Positions 24,454 through 32,341 of a DNA stretch of 38,868 nucleotides are shown here, piece after piece; positions within the stretch are counted from its first letter, which is position 1; each line of letters opens with the position of its first letter. A model generated the notes under the pieces. That model was not told the origin of the DNA and ran no database searches. It saw only the letters and a list, made by a program, of their open reading frames with translations. The stretch is from the NCBI GenBank assembly GCA_020631455.1, contig JAHDHF010000010.1:1-38868 (forward strand), given 5' to 3'. The stretch comes from Saprospiraceae bacterium (GTDB lineage Bacteria; Bacteroidota; Bacteroidia; Chitinophagales; Saprospiraceae). The position numbers were made by a program, and so were the translations under genes.

Positions 24454-25098
24454 CTACTCGTCTTTATCTACCGAAAGCCAAACTGGATGACGATCATTGT
24501 AGATGTACAGGATTTTAAGAAGTTTAGATTGAATAGCATTGTCATCGAGGTCTGCAAGCGTCGCCGTAAGCTGCTTGTCATCCTTGCAGATGATACGCAA
24601 AGATAGCGGCGTCAAGGGCATCGTCTCGCCAGTTAATATGTTGATGATCTGCGCTCGATCTTCGTACGAGCTGCGCGTGACAGATTTTGCATATAAGCTA
24701 TCGCCAGTGATCGGATCATAGACAGCCATCGGTATGCTGACTTCTTTTTTGCAGCGCGTTATGTAGTGCGACCACAATCCTGAGACACGAACTTTCGGCA
24801 GCTTCATTGCAGATGTCATTCGCTCACAAGGATCATCCAACACATACAAAGCACCGTCTTGCACGACAAAGCGCGATTCTTCAAATCGTAGATCAGGATC
24901 AACGAGCAATGATTCTCCAGCAGTAGCAGTGTAGACAGCTACGCCGCGCTCACCTTTAAATTCTGGTTGGCTTGTTACAAGCGATTCTCCACTCGCGTAG
25001 ATTCCATCAGCAAAAATGACTTGAGATCCAAGTCTCACAGAATCACTCGGCGCGACAACCGAAGCCATCATCATATATGTAGCAATAATCCAACTCAT
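24454..25098 (-). CDS. Unknown exported protein between gldA and gldF
   Basis: A 214-residue protein I do not recognise. The N-terminus MSWIIATYMMMASVVA looks like a signal peptide. The rest is beta-rich, with two cysteines in DDPCERM and ITRCKKE and one more in IICKDDK, and a run LADLDDNAIQSKLLKILYIY near the end. The ATG overlaps the gldA stop by four bases (ATGA), and the stop is three bases from gldF, so it is translated as part of the transporter operon. A periplasmic partner of the Gld transporter is a reasonable inference from position alone. Confidence 0.75.
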   Translation of the reverse strand: MSWIIATYMMMASVVAPSDSVRLGSQVIFADGIYASGESLVTSQPEFKGERGVAVYTATAGESLLVDPDLRFEESRFVVQDGALYVLDDPCERMTSAMKLPKVRVSGLWSHYITRCKKEVSIPMAVYDPITGDSLYAKSVTRSSYEDRAQIINILTGETMPLTPLSLRIICKDDKQLTATLADLDDNAIQSKLLKILYIYNDRHPVWLSVDKDE

Positions 25099-26003
25099 CC
25101 AGCCGTCAATTGTCTAAACACTTCTTCTACCGAATACGTCTCACGACTCATACCGAGTAAGACTCGATCTTTTTCAACTGCTAGTTTAAATAATCCTTTG
25201 CGAATATCAACGCTTGGATCAGCAAAGACACGATACGTTGTATCCGCTTGACGTTCGATGCGCTGCACGCCCTTAATTGCTTCTATAAATGTCATATCGA
25301 TTGGTCTGTCGAGTTCAATGACAACGACAGACTCGCCCGAAATGCGGTCTTGCAATCCAGCAATCGAATCATCAGCCACCAATTTTCCTTGATTAATGAT
25401 CAAGACACGATCACAAACAGCTTGGACCTCCTGCATGATATGCGTCGAGAGAATGACCGTTTTCGTTTTACCGAGTTCTTGGATCATCTCACGGATGCCA
25501 GCGAGCTGATTTGGATCAAGGCCACTCGTAGGCTCATCTAAGATCAAGACTTCTGGATCATGCAGCATACTTTGCGCAAGACCGACGCGTTGACGGTAGC
25601 CTTTTGACAATGCTTGGATACGTTTATTTGCTTCGCGTGTTAAGCCTACTTGCTCGATCATAGCCTCGATACGATCACCTAGCTTTGACACTTTGTGCAG
25701 CTTGCCCACAAACTCCAAATACTCGCGCACATACATATCCAAGTAGAGCGGATTGTGCTCTGGTAAGTAGCCGATCTTTTTGCGAACTGCCATCGGATCA
25801 GTTTCAGGATCAATACCGCAGACCTTGACAGAGCCAGATGATGGCGGCAAAAATCCAGTCACCACTTTCATCGTCGTGCTCTTGCCCGCGCCATTTGGCC
25901 CTAAGAAGCCAAGGACTTGCCCTTTTTGAGCCTCAAATGAGACATCATCGACTGCGCGCTGTGCACCATACGTTTTGACCAAATGTGAGACTTGTACAGA
26001 CAT
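25095..26003 (-). CDS. gldA: Gliding-motility ABC transporter ATP-binding protein GldA
   Basis: A 302-residue ABC ATPase. Walker A is GPNGAGKST at 35-43. The signature region is LSKGYRQRVGLAQSM, Walker B and the D-loop are VLILDEPTSGLDP, and the switch histidine follows in STHIMQE. The C-terminal extension of about 85 residues fits GldA. I start at the ATG at 26003; a TTG two codons upstream is an alternative. First gene of the operon gldA - unknown - gldF - gldG - DUF4340. A TACATTTG promoter motif lies 28 bases upstream. Confidence 0.92.
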   Translation of the reverse strand: MSVQVSHLVKTYGAQRAVDDVSFEAQKGQVLGFLGPNGAGKSTTMKVVTGFLPPSSGSVKVCGIDPETDPMAVRKKIGYLPEHNPLYLDMYVREYLEFVGKLHKVSKLGDRIEAMIEQVGLTREANKRIQALSKGYRQRVGLAQSMLHDPEVLILDEPTSGLDPNQLAGIREMIQELGKTKTVILSTHIMQEVQAVCDRVLIINQGKLVADDSIAGLQDRISGESVVVIELDRPIDMTFIEAIKGVQRIERQADTTYRVFADPSVDIRKGLFKLAVEKDRVLLGMSRETYSVEEVFRQLTAG

Positions 26004-26031
26004 AATCAAAGCACTTGAAAATCAAGTAGCC

Positions 26032-26039
26032 CAAATGTA
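26032..26039 (-). promoter_or_regulatory. Putative -7 promoter element TACATTTG of the gld operon
   Basis: Matches TAnnTTTG on the minus strand, 28 bases before the gldA ATG. No convincing -33 element was found. Confidence 0.45.
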
Positions 26040-26097
26040 CGACACACAAACGCGCATCTCATGTTATCACTTTTCTAATAATCGTCAAGATTATGAT

Positions 26098-26225
26098 GGG
26101 CCATCCGCGCCTTTGGCGCGGTCGCTATGCTCCGTGGCTCGCTATTCGCTCGGCCGCTACACTCCCCCTGAGAATTCGGGGTGCGTTTGCGTCTGGCTAT
26201 CGCCACCACTTCGCAGCGCTTGTCC
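26098..26225 (+). repeat. Structured intergenic element, type 1, copy 10
   Basis: Between the divergent gld operon and toxin-antitoxin genes; it fills most of the 318-base gap at 26004-26321. H1 is perfect (CCGCGCC-TTT-GGCGCGG). H2 contains CCCC paired with GGGG around the recurring submodule CCTGAGAATTCGGG. H3 is GGC-TATC-GCC-like. Box B and box C pair as in copy 1. The core is GCTCGCTATTCGCTCG. Confidence 0.9.
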
Positions 26226-26280
26226 AAAAAAGGCAGCATTCATTAAAACACAAGATCAAATAGAGAAACAGAACTTGTTG

Positions 26281-26311
26281 TTACGTAATTGTGTTGTATG
26301 TTTATACGTAA
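26281..26311. promoter_or_regulatory. Inverted repeat, candidate toxin-antitoxin operator
   Basis: TTACGTA at 26281-26287 and TACGTAA at 26305-26311 form a perfect seven-base inverted repeat spaced by 17 bases, ending 10 bases before the antitoxin ATG. Antitoxins commonly repress their own operon by binding such sites. This is inferred from position and symmetry. Confidence 0.45.
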
Positions 26312-26321
26312 AGAGGTCGTC

Positions 26322-26573
26322 ATGGACAAAAAACTTACAGTAAGTCTTAGTAAAGACGTCATAGAACGGGCAAAAGAATACGCTCGCGATCACAAGACAA
26401 GTTTGTCTAAAATGATCGAAGCATATTTCGATTCATTGACTCGAGAAAATGCTGAAACTGATGAAATCGAGATTTCGCCGCTTGTTAAAAGTTTAAGTGG
26501 AGTAGTCGATCTGCCAGCAGATTATGATTACAAAAAAGCTCGTACTGAACATTTAAAAAGGAAATACGCTTGA
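26322..26573 (+). CDS. DUF6364-like antitoxin of a PIN toxin pair
   Basis: An 83-residue protein starting at the ATG at 26322 (MDKKLTVSLSKDV). The first 50 residues have the strand-helix-helix look of a ribbon-helix-helix DNA-binding domain (KLTVSLSKDVIERAKEYA, then TSLSKMIEAYFDSL). The acidic to basic tail (PADYDYKKARTEHLKRKYA) would wrap the toxin. This pattern matches DUF6364 antitoxins. Its TGA overlaps the TTG start of the toxin by four bases (TTGA), so translation is coupled. It could be an operon repressor. Confidence 0.85.
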   Translation: MDKKLTVSLSKDVIERAKEYARDHKTSLSKMIEAYFDSLTRENAETDEIEISPLVKSLSGVVDLPADYDYKKARTEHLKRKYA

Positions 26574-26992
26574 AAACAATATTCGTAGATACCAATGTCA
26601 TTCTCGATTTATTAGCTAAGCGAGAGCCATTTTATACCGATAGCGGAAAAGTCTTTTCACTTGCAGACAGAGGCGAAATCAAACTTGTCGTTTCTACAGT
26701 AAGTTTAGTTAATGCACACTATATCCTTAATGATGCCCTGAAACTCAAAGATGCTAGGCAGCTAATAGGTAAATTTAAAGTTCTTGTCACAAGTTTCGAG
26801 CTGACAGATAAAATTATTGACTTAGCACTTCACGATGATTCATTTAAGGATTTTGAAGATGGAATCCAATATCACACAGCCATCGAGTCAAATTGTGATT
26901 GCATCTTGACACGCAATCAAAAAGACTTTAGACATTCAAGTATCCCAGTCTTTAGTCCCAAAGAATTTATCGCGAATATTGAAGCTCAATAA
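26570..26992 (+). CDS. PIN-domain toxin (VapC-like ribonuclease)
   Basis: A 140-residue PIN domain. Acidic metal ligands are D7 (FVDTNVILDLL) and, in the centre, D94 and D97 (DFEDGIQYHTA). The C-terminal motif is TRNQKDF at 114-120, where Asn stands at the position often held by Asp, as in the PIN_3 subgroup. It is expected to cut RNA, often tRNA or rRNA, when not held by its antitoxin. The start must be the TTG at 26570, overlapping the antitoxin stop; no ATG precedes the MKT-like N-terminal strand. An AAAAAGGAAA stretch lies just upstream. Confidence 0.88.
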   Translation: MKTIFVDTNVILDLLAKREPFYTDSGKVFSLADRGEIKLVVSTVSLVNAHYILNDALKLKDARQLIGKFKVLVTSFELTDKIIDLALHDDSFKDFEDGIQYHTAIESNCDCILTRNQKDFRHSSIPVFSPKEFIANIEAQ

Positions 26993-27023
26993 TTGTTTTT
27001 TTTGACAATAGTTTATATAAAAA

Positions 27024-27509
27024 ATGAAAAAGCGAATTATCTATAAAAAATGGATTTTTGAAGTTGATGTAAAAAGAACAAAGGAAGTTTATGCTAAAAT
27101 TGATTTAGGAAGTCCAGAAAGTTGTATTTGCAGTGGATGTAAGAATTTTTCAATTAATAGAGAAGAAATTTACCCTAATGAATTTAAATCGCTTCTAAAT
27201 GAATTAGGGATAGATTATAAAAAGGAATCTGAAGTTGTTCATTATTGTAAACTAGAAAATGGTAGTCATTTTTATGGAGGATGGTTTCATTTTAAAGGAA
27301 AAATTCTGAGTGGAGTAGATTCTAGACAAGAATTGAATTTGAATGACAATAGTCTTTCTATGATTTCAATGACGGATGATTTCAAAGTTGCTTTTTCGAA
27401 AGATGGCGCATTATCCTTTTTTGATAGTGATGAATTTGATGAGTTAGTCCAAGTGGATTTTTCAGCACATTCAGAATGGATTATTGATAAGAATTTAGAA
27501 TTGGATTAG
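27024..27509 (+). CDS. Unrecognised AT-rich orphan with a CxCxxC motif
   Basis: A 161-residue soluble protein. Residues 34-39 carry CICSGC, a possible metal-binding knuckle, followed by KNFSINREEIYPNEF and an isolated Cys-containing HYCKLENGSHFYGGWFHF segment. The C-terminus is acidic (FFDSDEFDELVQVDFSAHSEW). It is markedly AT-richer than its neighbours and follows the toxin gene by 31 bases. I do not recognise the family. The position suggests an accessory gene acquired with the toxin-antitoxin pair; an immunity or defence role is possible but not shown. Confidence 0.75.
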   Translation: MKKRIIYKKWIFEVDVKRTKEVYAKIDLGSPESCICSGCKNFSINREEIYPNEFKSLLNELGIDYKKESEVVHYCKLENGSHFYGGWFHFKGKILSGVDSRQELNLNDNSLSMISMTDDFKVAFSKDGALSFFDSDEFDELVQVDFSAHSEWIIDKNLELD

Positions 27510-27553
27510 TTTATACTACTTATCTAATTATATGTTCAGGAATTTCTTTTAAG

Positions 27554-28882
27554 CTACCTACTATCCTTCGTGCGATATTGTTTTTTGTATTTCTTTTTCA
27601 TTTCCGCTTCGTAGTTGCGCTTTGAGTTGATCTTTTGATTTTTAGCGAGCTTTTCATGGAAGGCAGGGCCAGAAGGTTTTGGCTGCTTGATTTTGTGATA
27701 ATCGTTTTGAACTCGCTCTACCTCTATTTCAAATGGAAGCAATTCCTCTGAAGTAATAAGACCTTCTGGAGCATTAAGTAAAGGAATTGTTTGTCCCATC
27801 ATGTCTTCTATTTCTGCTTGTATTGGCAGCTCGTCTTTTGCAATAAATGATAAAGCAATTCCTTTTTGCTCTGCTCGACCTGTGCGGCCTATTCTGTGGA
27901 TGTAATTTTCAACGTGCTCGGATAGACCGAAATTAATGACATGCGTCACCATAGAGACATCAAGTCCTCTTGCGACGACATCGGTCGCTATGATAAATCG
28001 ATGTATCCCTTTATTAAAATGATCGACAGTTCTAAATCGGAAGTTTTGTGATTTAGATGAATGAATGACACCAACTTGATTTTCGAAATGCGGCTCCATG
28101 CGCTCAAATAATGCATCAGCCATTTTTTTTGTATTTGCAAAAACAAGGACTTTCGACATTTCAGGATTCGTCTCTAGAAGTAGCTGTAATAAATTCGCTT
28201 TTGTATTGAAATTGTTGACGCGATAGGCTGCTTGCTCAATATTTTCAAGTGGTGCGCCCGAAGGAGCTGCTTCTATTTTTTCATAGTAGTCTGTGTAAGT
28301 CGCGATGATGTTTTCGACTTCAGTTGGCATCGTCGCCGAAAACATTAAGTTTTGACGCTTTTTGGGCAAATACTCAATAATATTATTGAGTTGAGTTTGA
28401 AATCCAAGATTGAGCATTTCGTCTACTTCATCAAGGATGAGCCGCTTTATTTTTTTTGTTTTGAGTGCGCCTTTGAGCATGAGGTCAAGCAGCCTTCCTG
28501 GTGTGCCGATGACAATGTCAGATCCAGCTTCTAGTAGGTCGACTTGTGGGTTTATGTTTGCTCCACCATATACACCAACTATTTCGACGCTCATGTATTT
28601 AGTGAGCTTCTCGGCTTCTTGCACGACTTGCAGGACGAGCTCCCTTGTCGGTACCATGATTAAGATCTGCGGTGCAGGCGACTTTGTAAATTTCCAAAGC
28701 CTGATACTTGGTAATAAAAAGGCAAACGTTTTACCTGTTCCAGTTTGAGCGATCCCGACAATGTCTTTTCCAGCCATGATTGGCGAAAATGTTTTTGCTT
28801 GTATTGCAGTCGGCACAGAAATGCCTAAATCATCGAGTGCATTGCGCAAACCTGTATTGAGATTGAAGTCATCAAACGTCAT
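27554..28882 (-). CDS. DEAD-box RNA helicase (RhlE-like)
   Basis: A 442-residue superfamily 2 RNA helicase. The Q-motif region FNLNTGLRNALDDLG precedes motif I AQTGTGKT at 45-52. Ib is TPGR at 127-130, and motif II is DEVD at 151-154, with V in place of the usual A. Motif III is SATMPTE and motif VI HRIGRTGRA. A basic C-terminal tail (KNQKINSKRNYEAEMKKKYKK) probably binds RNA. It likely acts in ribosome assembly or RNA turnover. The promoter TACCTTTG ends four bases before the ATG, which predicts a leaderless message. Confidence 0.93.
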   Translation of the reverse strand: MTFDDFNLNTGLRNALDDLGISVPTAIQAKTFSPIMAGKDIVGIAQTGTGKTFAFLLPSIRLWKFTKSPAPQILIMVPTRELVLQVVQEAEKLTKYMSVEIVGVYGGANINPQVDLLEAGSDIVIGTPGRLLDLMLKGALKTKKIKRLILDEVDEMLNLGFQTQLNNIIEYLPKKRQNLMFSATMPTEVENIIATYTDYYEKIEAAPSGAPLENIEQAAYRVNNFNTKANLLQLLLETNPEMSKVLVFANTKKMADALFERMEPHFENQVGVIHSSKSQNFRFRTVDHFNKGIHRFIIATDVVARGLDVSMVTHVINFGLSEHVENYIHRIGRTGRAEQKGIALSFIAKDELPIQAEIEDMMGQTIPLLNAPEGLITSEELLPFEIEVERVQNDYHKIKQPKPSGPAFHEKLAKNQKINSKRNYEAEMKKKYKKQYRTKDSR

Positions 28883-28886
28883 GCAG

Positions 28887-28894
28887 CAAAGGTA
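28887..28894 (-). promoter_or_regulatory. Putative -7 promoter element TACCTTTG, leaderless type
   Basis: TACCTTTG, four bases (CTGC), then the ATG of the DEAD-box helicase gene. Same layout as for the SDR gene and the small membrane protein. Confidence 0.6.
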
Positions 28895-28950
28895 GGGATA
28901 ATCAGAAGTGCATATCTGTAAACGACAAGGGGCAAGTCAAGAATTGAAGT

Positions 28951-29035
28951 GGCTGAGGGATGGTAGGTGTTGTCTGAACGAGCGCAGCGAGAGAGTGCCG
29001 AACAGCCCGACCGCAGCTTTGCTGCGGGCAGCCCC
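28951..29035 (-). repeat. Structured intergenic element, type 2, copy 11 (short)
   Basis: Shortest copy, minus-strand orientation, between divergent helicase and mnmG. The terminal stem is GGCTG with CAGCC, a compensated version of GGCTCA/TGAGCC. H1 is perfect (CCGCAGC-AAA-GCTGCGG). P1 keeps GGG with CCC and TG with CA, but the inner pairs are reduced to GG with CC. The mirror core is replaced by CTCGCTGCGCTCG, and H2/H3 are largely missing. Confidence 0.85.
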
Positions 29036-29086
29036 AAATCTTTCATTCAATAAAAAAGATGACCAATGCGAGCGTGAGAAGTAGCG

Positions 29087-29094
29087 TACTTTTG
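29087..29094 (+). promoter_or_regulatory. Putative -7 promoter element TACTTTTG
   Basis: Matches TAnnTTTG, 17 bases before the mnmG ATG at 29112. The alternative GTG start of the longer frame at 29094 overlaps this motif. Confidence 0.55.
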
Positions 29095-29111
29095 TGCTAG
29101 AAATTGTAATC

Positions 29112-30977
29112 ATGTTTCCGACGTACGATGTCATAGTAGTGGGTGGCGGCCATGCAGGCGCTGAGGCAGCAGCAGCAGCAGCTCGTCTGGGCTCAAAGGT
29201 TTGCCTTGTGACGATGAATATGCAGACCATAGCGCAGATGTCTTGCAATCCGGCTATGGGCGGCGTCGCCAAAGGGCAGATCGTGCGCGAGATTGATGCG
29301 CTCGGCGGCATGTCTGGTATCGTGTCTGATCGTAGTACGCTTCAGTTTCGACTCTTGAATAAAAGTAAAGGTCCGGCGATGTGGAGCCCGCGCTCGCAGA
29401 ACGACAGAATGATGTTTGCTGCGGAATGGCGTGAGCTGCTGGAGCAAATGCCAAATGTCGATTTTTGGCAAGAGATGGCGACTGGCATCATCGTCAAAGA
29501 CGGTCGTGCTTGCGGCGTACGTACAGGCATCGGACAAGAAATCCCTGCTAAGGCTGTGATCTTGACCAATGGAACATTCTTGAATGGCTTGATTCATATC
29601 GGGGAGAAGCAGTTTGGCGGCGGTCGAGCAGGTGAGCGCGCATCAACTGGCATCACCGAGCAGCTGCTAGAGTTAGGCTTTGAGTCAGCTCGTATGAAAA
29701 CGGGTACGCCTCCGCGCGTTGATGGTCGGACGCTCGACTGGAGTGTGATGGAAGTACAGCATGGCGACGAAGGCGAAGGCCGATTTAGCTACTTGGATAT
29801 CAAGCAGCCGGAGAAGCGATTGCCGTGTCATATTACGTATACCAATAAAGCCGTCCATGAGATTTTAAAGACAGGTTTTGATCGCTCACCGATGTTCAAT
29901 GGTCGGATTCGTGGTCTTGGGCCGCGCTATTGCCCAAGTATAGAAGACAAAATCGAGCGTTTTGCTGATCGTGATCGACATCAGCTTTTTGTCGAGCCCG
30001 AAGGATTCAATACCTGCGAGATTTATGTTAATGGCTTTTCGAGCAGCTTGCCCGAAGATGTCCAGTACAAGGCGATGCGCTTGATTCCAGGATTTGAGAA
30101 TGCGAAGATGTTTCGTCCTGGATATGCGATTGAGTATGATTTCTTTCAGCCGACGCAGCTCAATGCAACGCTCGAAACTCATCTTGTCAAAGGCTTGTAC
30201 TTCGCAGGGCAGATCAATGGTACGACTGGCTACGAAGAAGCTGCTTGTCAAGGCATGATGGCTGGCATTAACGCGCATCGCAAAATCAATGAACACGATC
30301 CGTTCGTGCTCAAACGATCCGAAGCCTACATCGGTGTTTTGATCGATGACTTAATTAATAAAGGCACGACTGAGCCGTATCGTATGTTCACTTCGAGAGC
30401 TGAATATCGTATCCTGCTCCGTCAGGATAATGCCGATGTGCGCCTCACGCGCAAGGCAGCTGACATCGGAATGGCTGACATGGATGAGCGTCTTGACCGC
30501 CTCAAAACCAAAGAAGAACTCGCCGAGCAACTCGACTCGCTCACAAAAAAAATGAGCGTCACACCAGATCAGGTCAATGGATATCTGACCTCGATCGGGA
30601 GCCAGCCGCTCAAGCAAGGCGTCAAGCTGCGGAGTGTTTTGGCTCGCCCGCATGTGTCGCTCGAAGGATTGCGTGCAGTGCTGCCTGAACTTGATACAGT
30701 ATTACAAGGACAGACTCAAGAGTTGATCGATCACGCAGAGGTGAATATCAAATACGAGGGTTATATCCATCGCGAAGTCGAGCAAGCAGAAAAACTCGAA
30801 CGCCTCGAAGCGGTGCGCTTGTCGCCAGAATTTGATTATATCGGGCTATCTGGTCTATCCAATGAAGCGCGTGAAAAGCTGACTGCTCTCAAACCCATGA
30901 CCATCGGACAAGCGAGTCGCATCAGTGGTGTGAGCCCATCGGATGTGTCTGTACTTCTTGTGCATATTGGGCGATAA
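29112..30977 (+). CDS. mnmG: tRNA uridine 5-carboxymethylaminomethyl modification enzyme MnmG
   Basis: An FAD enzyme that with MnmE modifies U34 of several tRNAs. The 621-residue protein opens with the FAD motif VVGGGHAG at 9-16 and has the family block SCNPAMGGVAKGQIVREID. TGTFLNGLIHIG-like NGTFLNGLIHIGEKQ, KTGTPPR, the second CQG block (GYEEAACQGMMAGINA) and the C-terminal helical domain (KYEGYIHREVEQAEK) follow. I start at the ATG at 29112, not the upstream GTG. Length is normal. Confidence 0.96.
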   Translation: MFPTYDVIVVGGGHAGAEAAAAAARLGSKVCLVTMNMQTIAQMSCNPAMGGVAKGQIVREIDALGGMSGIVSDRSTLQFRLLNKSKGPAMWSPRSQNDRMMFAAEWRELLEQMPNVDFWQEMATGIIVKDGRACGVRTGIGQEIPAKAVILTNGTFLNGLIHIGEKQFGGGRAGERASTGITEQLLELGFESARMKTGTPPRVDGRTLDWSVMEVQHGDEGEGRFSYLDIKQPEKRLPCHITYTNKAVHEILKTGFDRSPMFNGRIRGLGPRYCPSIEDKIERFADRDRHQLFVEPEGFNTCEIYVNGFSSSLPEDVQYKAMRLIPGFENAKMFRPGYAIEYDFFQPTQLNATLETHLVKGLYFAGQINGTTGYEEAACQGMMAGINAHRKINEHDPFVLKRSEAYIGVLIDDLINKGTTEPYRMFTSRAEYRILLRQDNADVRLTRKAADIGMADMDERLDRLKTKEELAEQLDSLTKKMSVTPDQVNGYLTSIGSQPLKQGVKLRSVLARPHVSLEGLRAVLPELDTVLQGQTQELIDHAEVNIKYEGYIHREVEQAEKLERLEAVRLSPEFDYIGLSGLSNEAREKLTALKPMTIGQASRISGVSPSDVSVLLVHIGR

Positions 30978-31039
30978 TGAACCTTATTATGATTATGATG
31001 CTTTTTAACCATTAATCTAAATTATAGTACTACTTAAGT

Positions 31040-31939
31040 ATGCTTAAAAAATTATGGACAGATCTAGTTGCCAACGTTAGTGGGTACTACGATAGTTTTA
31101 TTGCAGTATTACCAAAAATGTTGCTTGCACTTATTGTATTCTTATTTTTTATAGGAATAGCGACATTGGTTAAGCGGTTTGTTACAAAAACAGTTGTCAG
31201 TAAAATGGACGACCCGCTTCTAGCGAGATTTTTATTACGACTTGTCAATTGGAGTTGTATTCTTATAGGGTTTTCGATTGCTCTAAAAATACTCGGCCTC
31301 GGCAACCTTGCTGCTGGATTGATGGCGGGCGCAGGTGTGTCAGCGTTTATTATTGGATTTGCATTTAAGGATATTGGCGAAAATTTATTGAGCGGTTTTT
31401 TACTAGCATTCAGCCGACCTTTTCGAGTAGGTGATACGGTCGAGATAAATGGAATAACAGGTAAAATTGTGTTATTAAATGTCCGTGATACGCACATGAA
31501 AACCTTTGATGGAAAAGATGTCTTTATTCCGAATTCTACATTCATTAAAAATCCAGTCTTTAATTATACGATTGATGGGTATTTACGTCATGAGTTTTCA
31601 ATCGGAGTTGACTATGATTCGGATTTTGAGAAAGCGATTGATATAATACACGAGACAATAAAAAATACTGAAGGCGTACTTCGTGAGCATAAAAAACCAA
31701 CAGTGACAATTTCATCACTTGATGCCAGCTCTGTGAGTATTAAAGCTATGTATTGGCTTGATACGTTTGACAAGACACATTCAGCATTGCGTATTAAAAC
31801 ACTAGCAATTGAAAATTGCTTAGAGCAGCTCGAGCGAGCAGGAATAAATATGCCTGGCGATATCGTTGAGCTCAAAAATTATAGAGAGAATCCATTAAAG
31901 ACTGGTGCATTACAAAACCTTAATTCTACGGATGTATAA
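31040..31939 (+). CDS. mscS: Small-conductance mechanosensitive channel MscS
   Basis: A 299-residue MscS-family channel with three transmembrane helices in the first 130 residues. The pore-lining TM3 is visible as LAAGLMAGAGVSAFIIGFAFKD with regular Gly and Ala. The beta domain starts at RPFRVGDTVEINGITGKI and leads to the VFIPNSTFIKNPVFNYT stretch typical of the family. It releases osmolytes upon hypo-osmotic shock. The start at 31040 lies 62 bases after the mnmG stop. No U-tract terminator follows, only an AT palindrome. Confidence 0.93.
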   Translation: MLKKLWTDLVANVSGYYDSFIAVLPKMLLALIVFLFFIGIATLVKRFVTKTVVSKMDDPLLARFLLRLVNWSCILIGFSIALKILGLGNLAAGLMAGAGVSAFIIGFAFKDIGENLLSGFLLAFSRPFRVGDTVEINGITGKIVLLNVRDTHMKTFDGKDVFIPNSTFIKNPVFNYTIDGYLRHEFSIGVDYDSDFEKAIDIIHETIKNTEGVLREHKKPTVTISSLDASSVSIKAMYWLDTFDKTHSALRIKTLAIENCLEQLERAGINMPGDIVELKNYRENPLKTGALQNLNSTDV

Positions 31940-31940
31940 T

Positions 31941-31960
31941 TATTTTTAAATTTAAAAATA
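31941..31960. repeat. Perfect 20-base AT palindrome
   Basis: TATTTTTAAATTTAAAAATA, immediately after mscS, in the place where the 5' part and H1 of repeat copy 12 would be expected. Confidence 0.8.
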
Positions 31961-31974
31961 GATTATTTTAAAAA

Positions 31975-32104
31975 GGTCGCTATACATCGTGGCTCGCTGT
32001 TCGCTCCCGATACGTTTGACTATTGGGACAGGTCGGCTGCTCCTTGAGCAGCGCTCATGGTCGCATCTGCTCATGATATTCGCACCACTATGCAGCGCTT
32101 GTCC
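31975..32104 (+). repeat. Structured intergenic element, type 1, copy 12 (5' truncated, hairpin insertion)
   Basis: Begins at box B; the GGGCC end and H1 are missing. P1 middle pairs are CAT with ATG in place of GC with GC, with CGCT/AGCG and GTGG/CCAC kept. A hairpin TCCCGAT with ATTGGGA (one G-U) interrupts the end of the core. H2 is GCTGCTC-CTT-GAGCAGC. The 398-base gap at 31940-32337 also holds a possible small gene. Confidence 0.85.
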
Positions 32105-32125
32105 AAGAAAAAGCGTCTAGAAGAT

Positions 32126-32341
32126 ATGTCCAATCTTCTACAAAAGCATGAAGTTCAACTTATAAGAGCGTATGATATAGAGGTCATTCAGAACTCTAAA
32201 CATGTTGAAAACGAATTAATTGCTTCACCAACGAATTCGTATTTTCGTAACATCTTCAAAATGATGTATCAATTTCAATTTTGTAGTAACCTAAAGAACA
32301 TTCTTCCGTTAAGTAGAGTATACAATACCCTTGCAAGATGA
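32126..32341 (+). CDS. Possible 71-residue protein coupled to the response regulator
   Basis: An open frame starting at the ATG at 32126 (MSNLLQKHEVQLI) just after repeat copy 12, ending in a TGA that overlaps the ATG of the receiver gene by four bases (ATGA). The predicted protein is helical and mildly basic (FRNIFKMMYQFQFCSN, LPLSRVYNTLAR). The overlap favours a real, translationally coupled gene. Against it are the lack of any recognised family and a promoter-like TACCCTTG placed inside it, four bases before the receiver ATG. The frame continues upstream into the repeat, which should not be included. Confidence 0.35.
   Translation: MSNLLQKHEVQLIRAYDIEVIQNSKHVENELIASPTNSYFRNIFKMMYQFQFCSNLKNILPLSRVYNTLAR

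Noticed and set aside
26992-27010. ATTGT/ACAAT hairpin between toxin and orphan gene as a terminator
   Set aside because: Five-base AT arms with a T-rich loop are too weak to call.
32057-32125. N-terminal extension of the 71-residue candidate
   Set aside because: These codons lie within conserved box C and H3 of repeat copy 12, and so are not evidence of coding.
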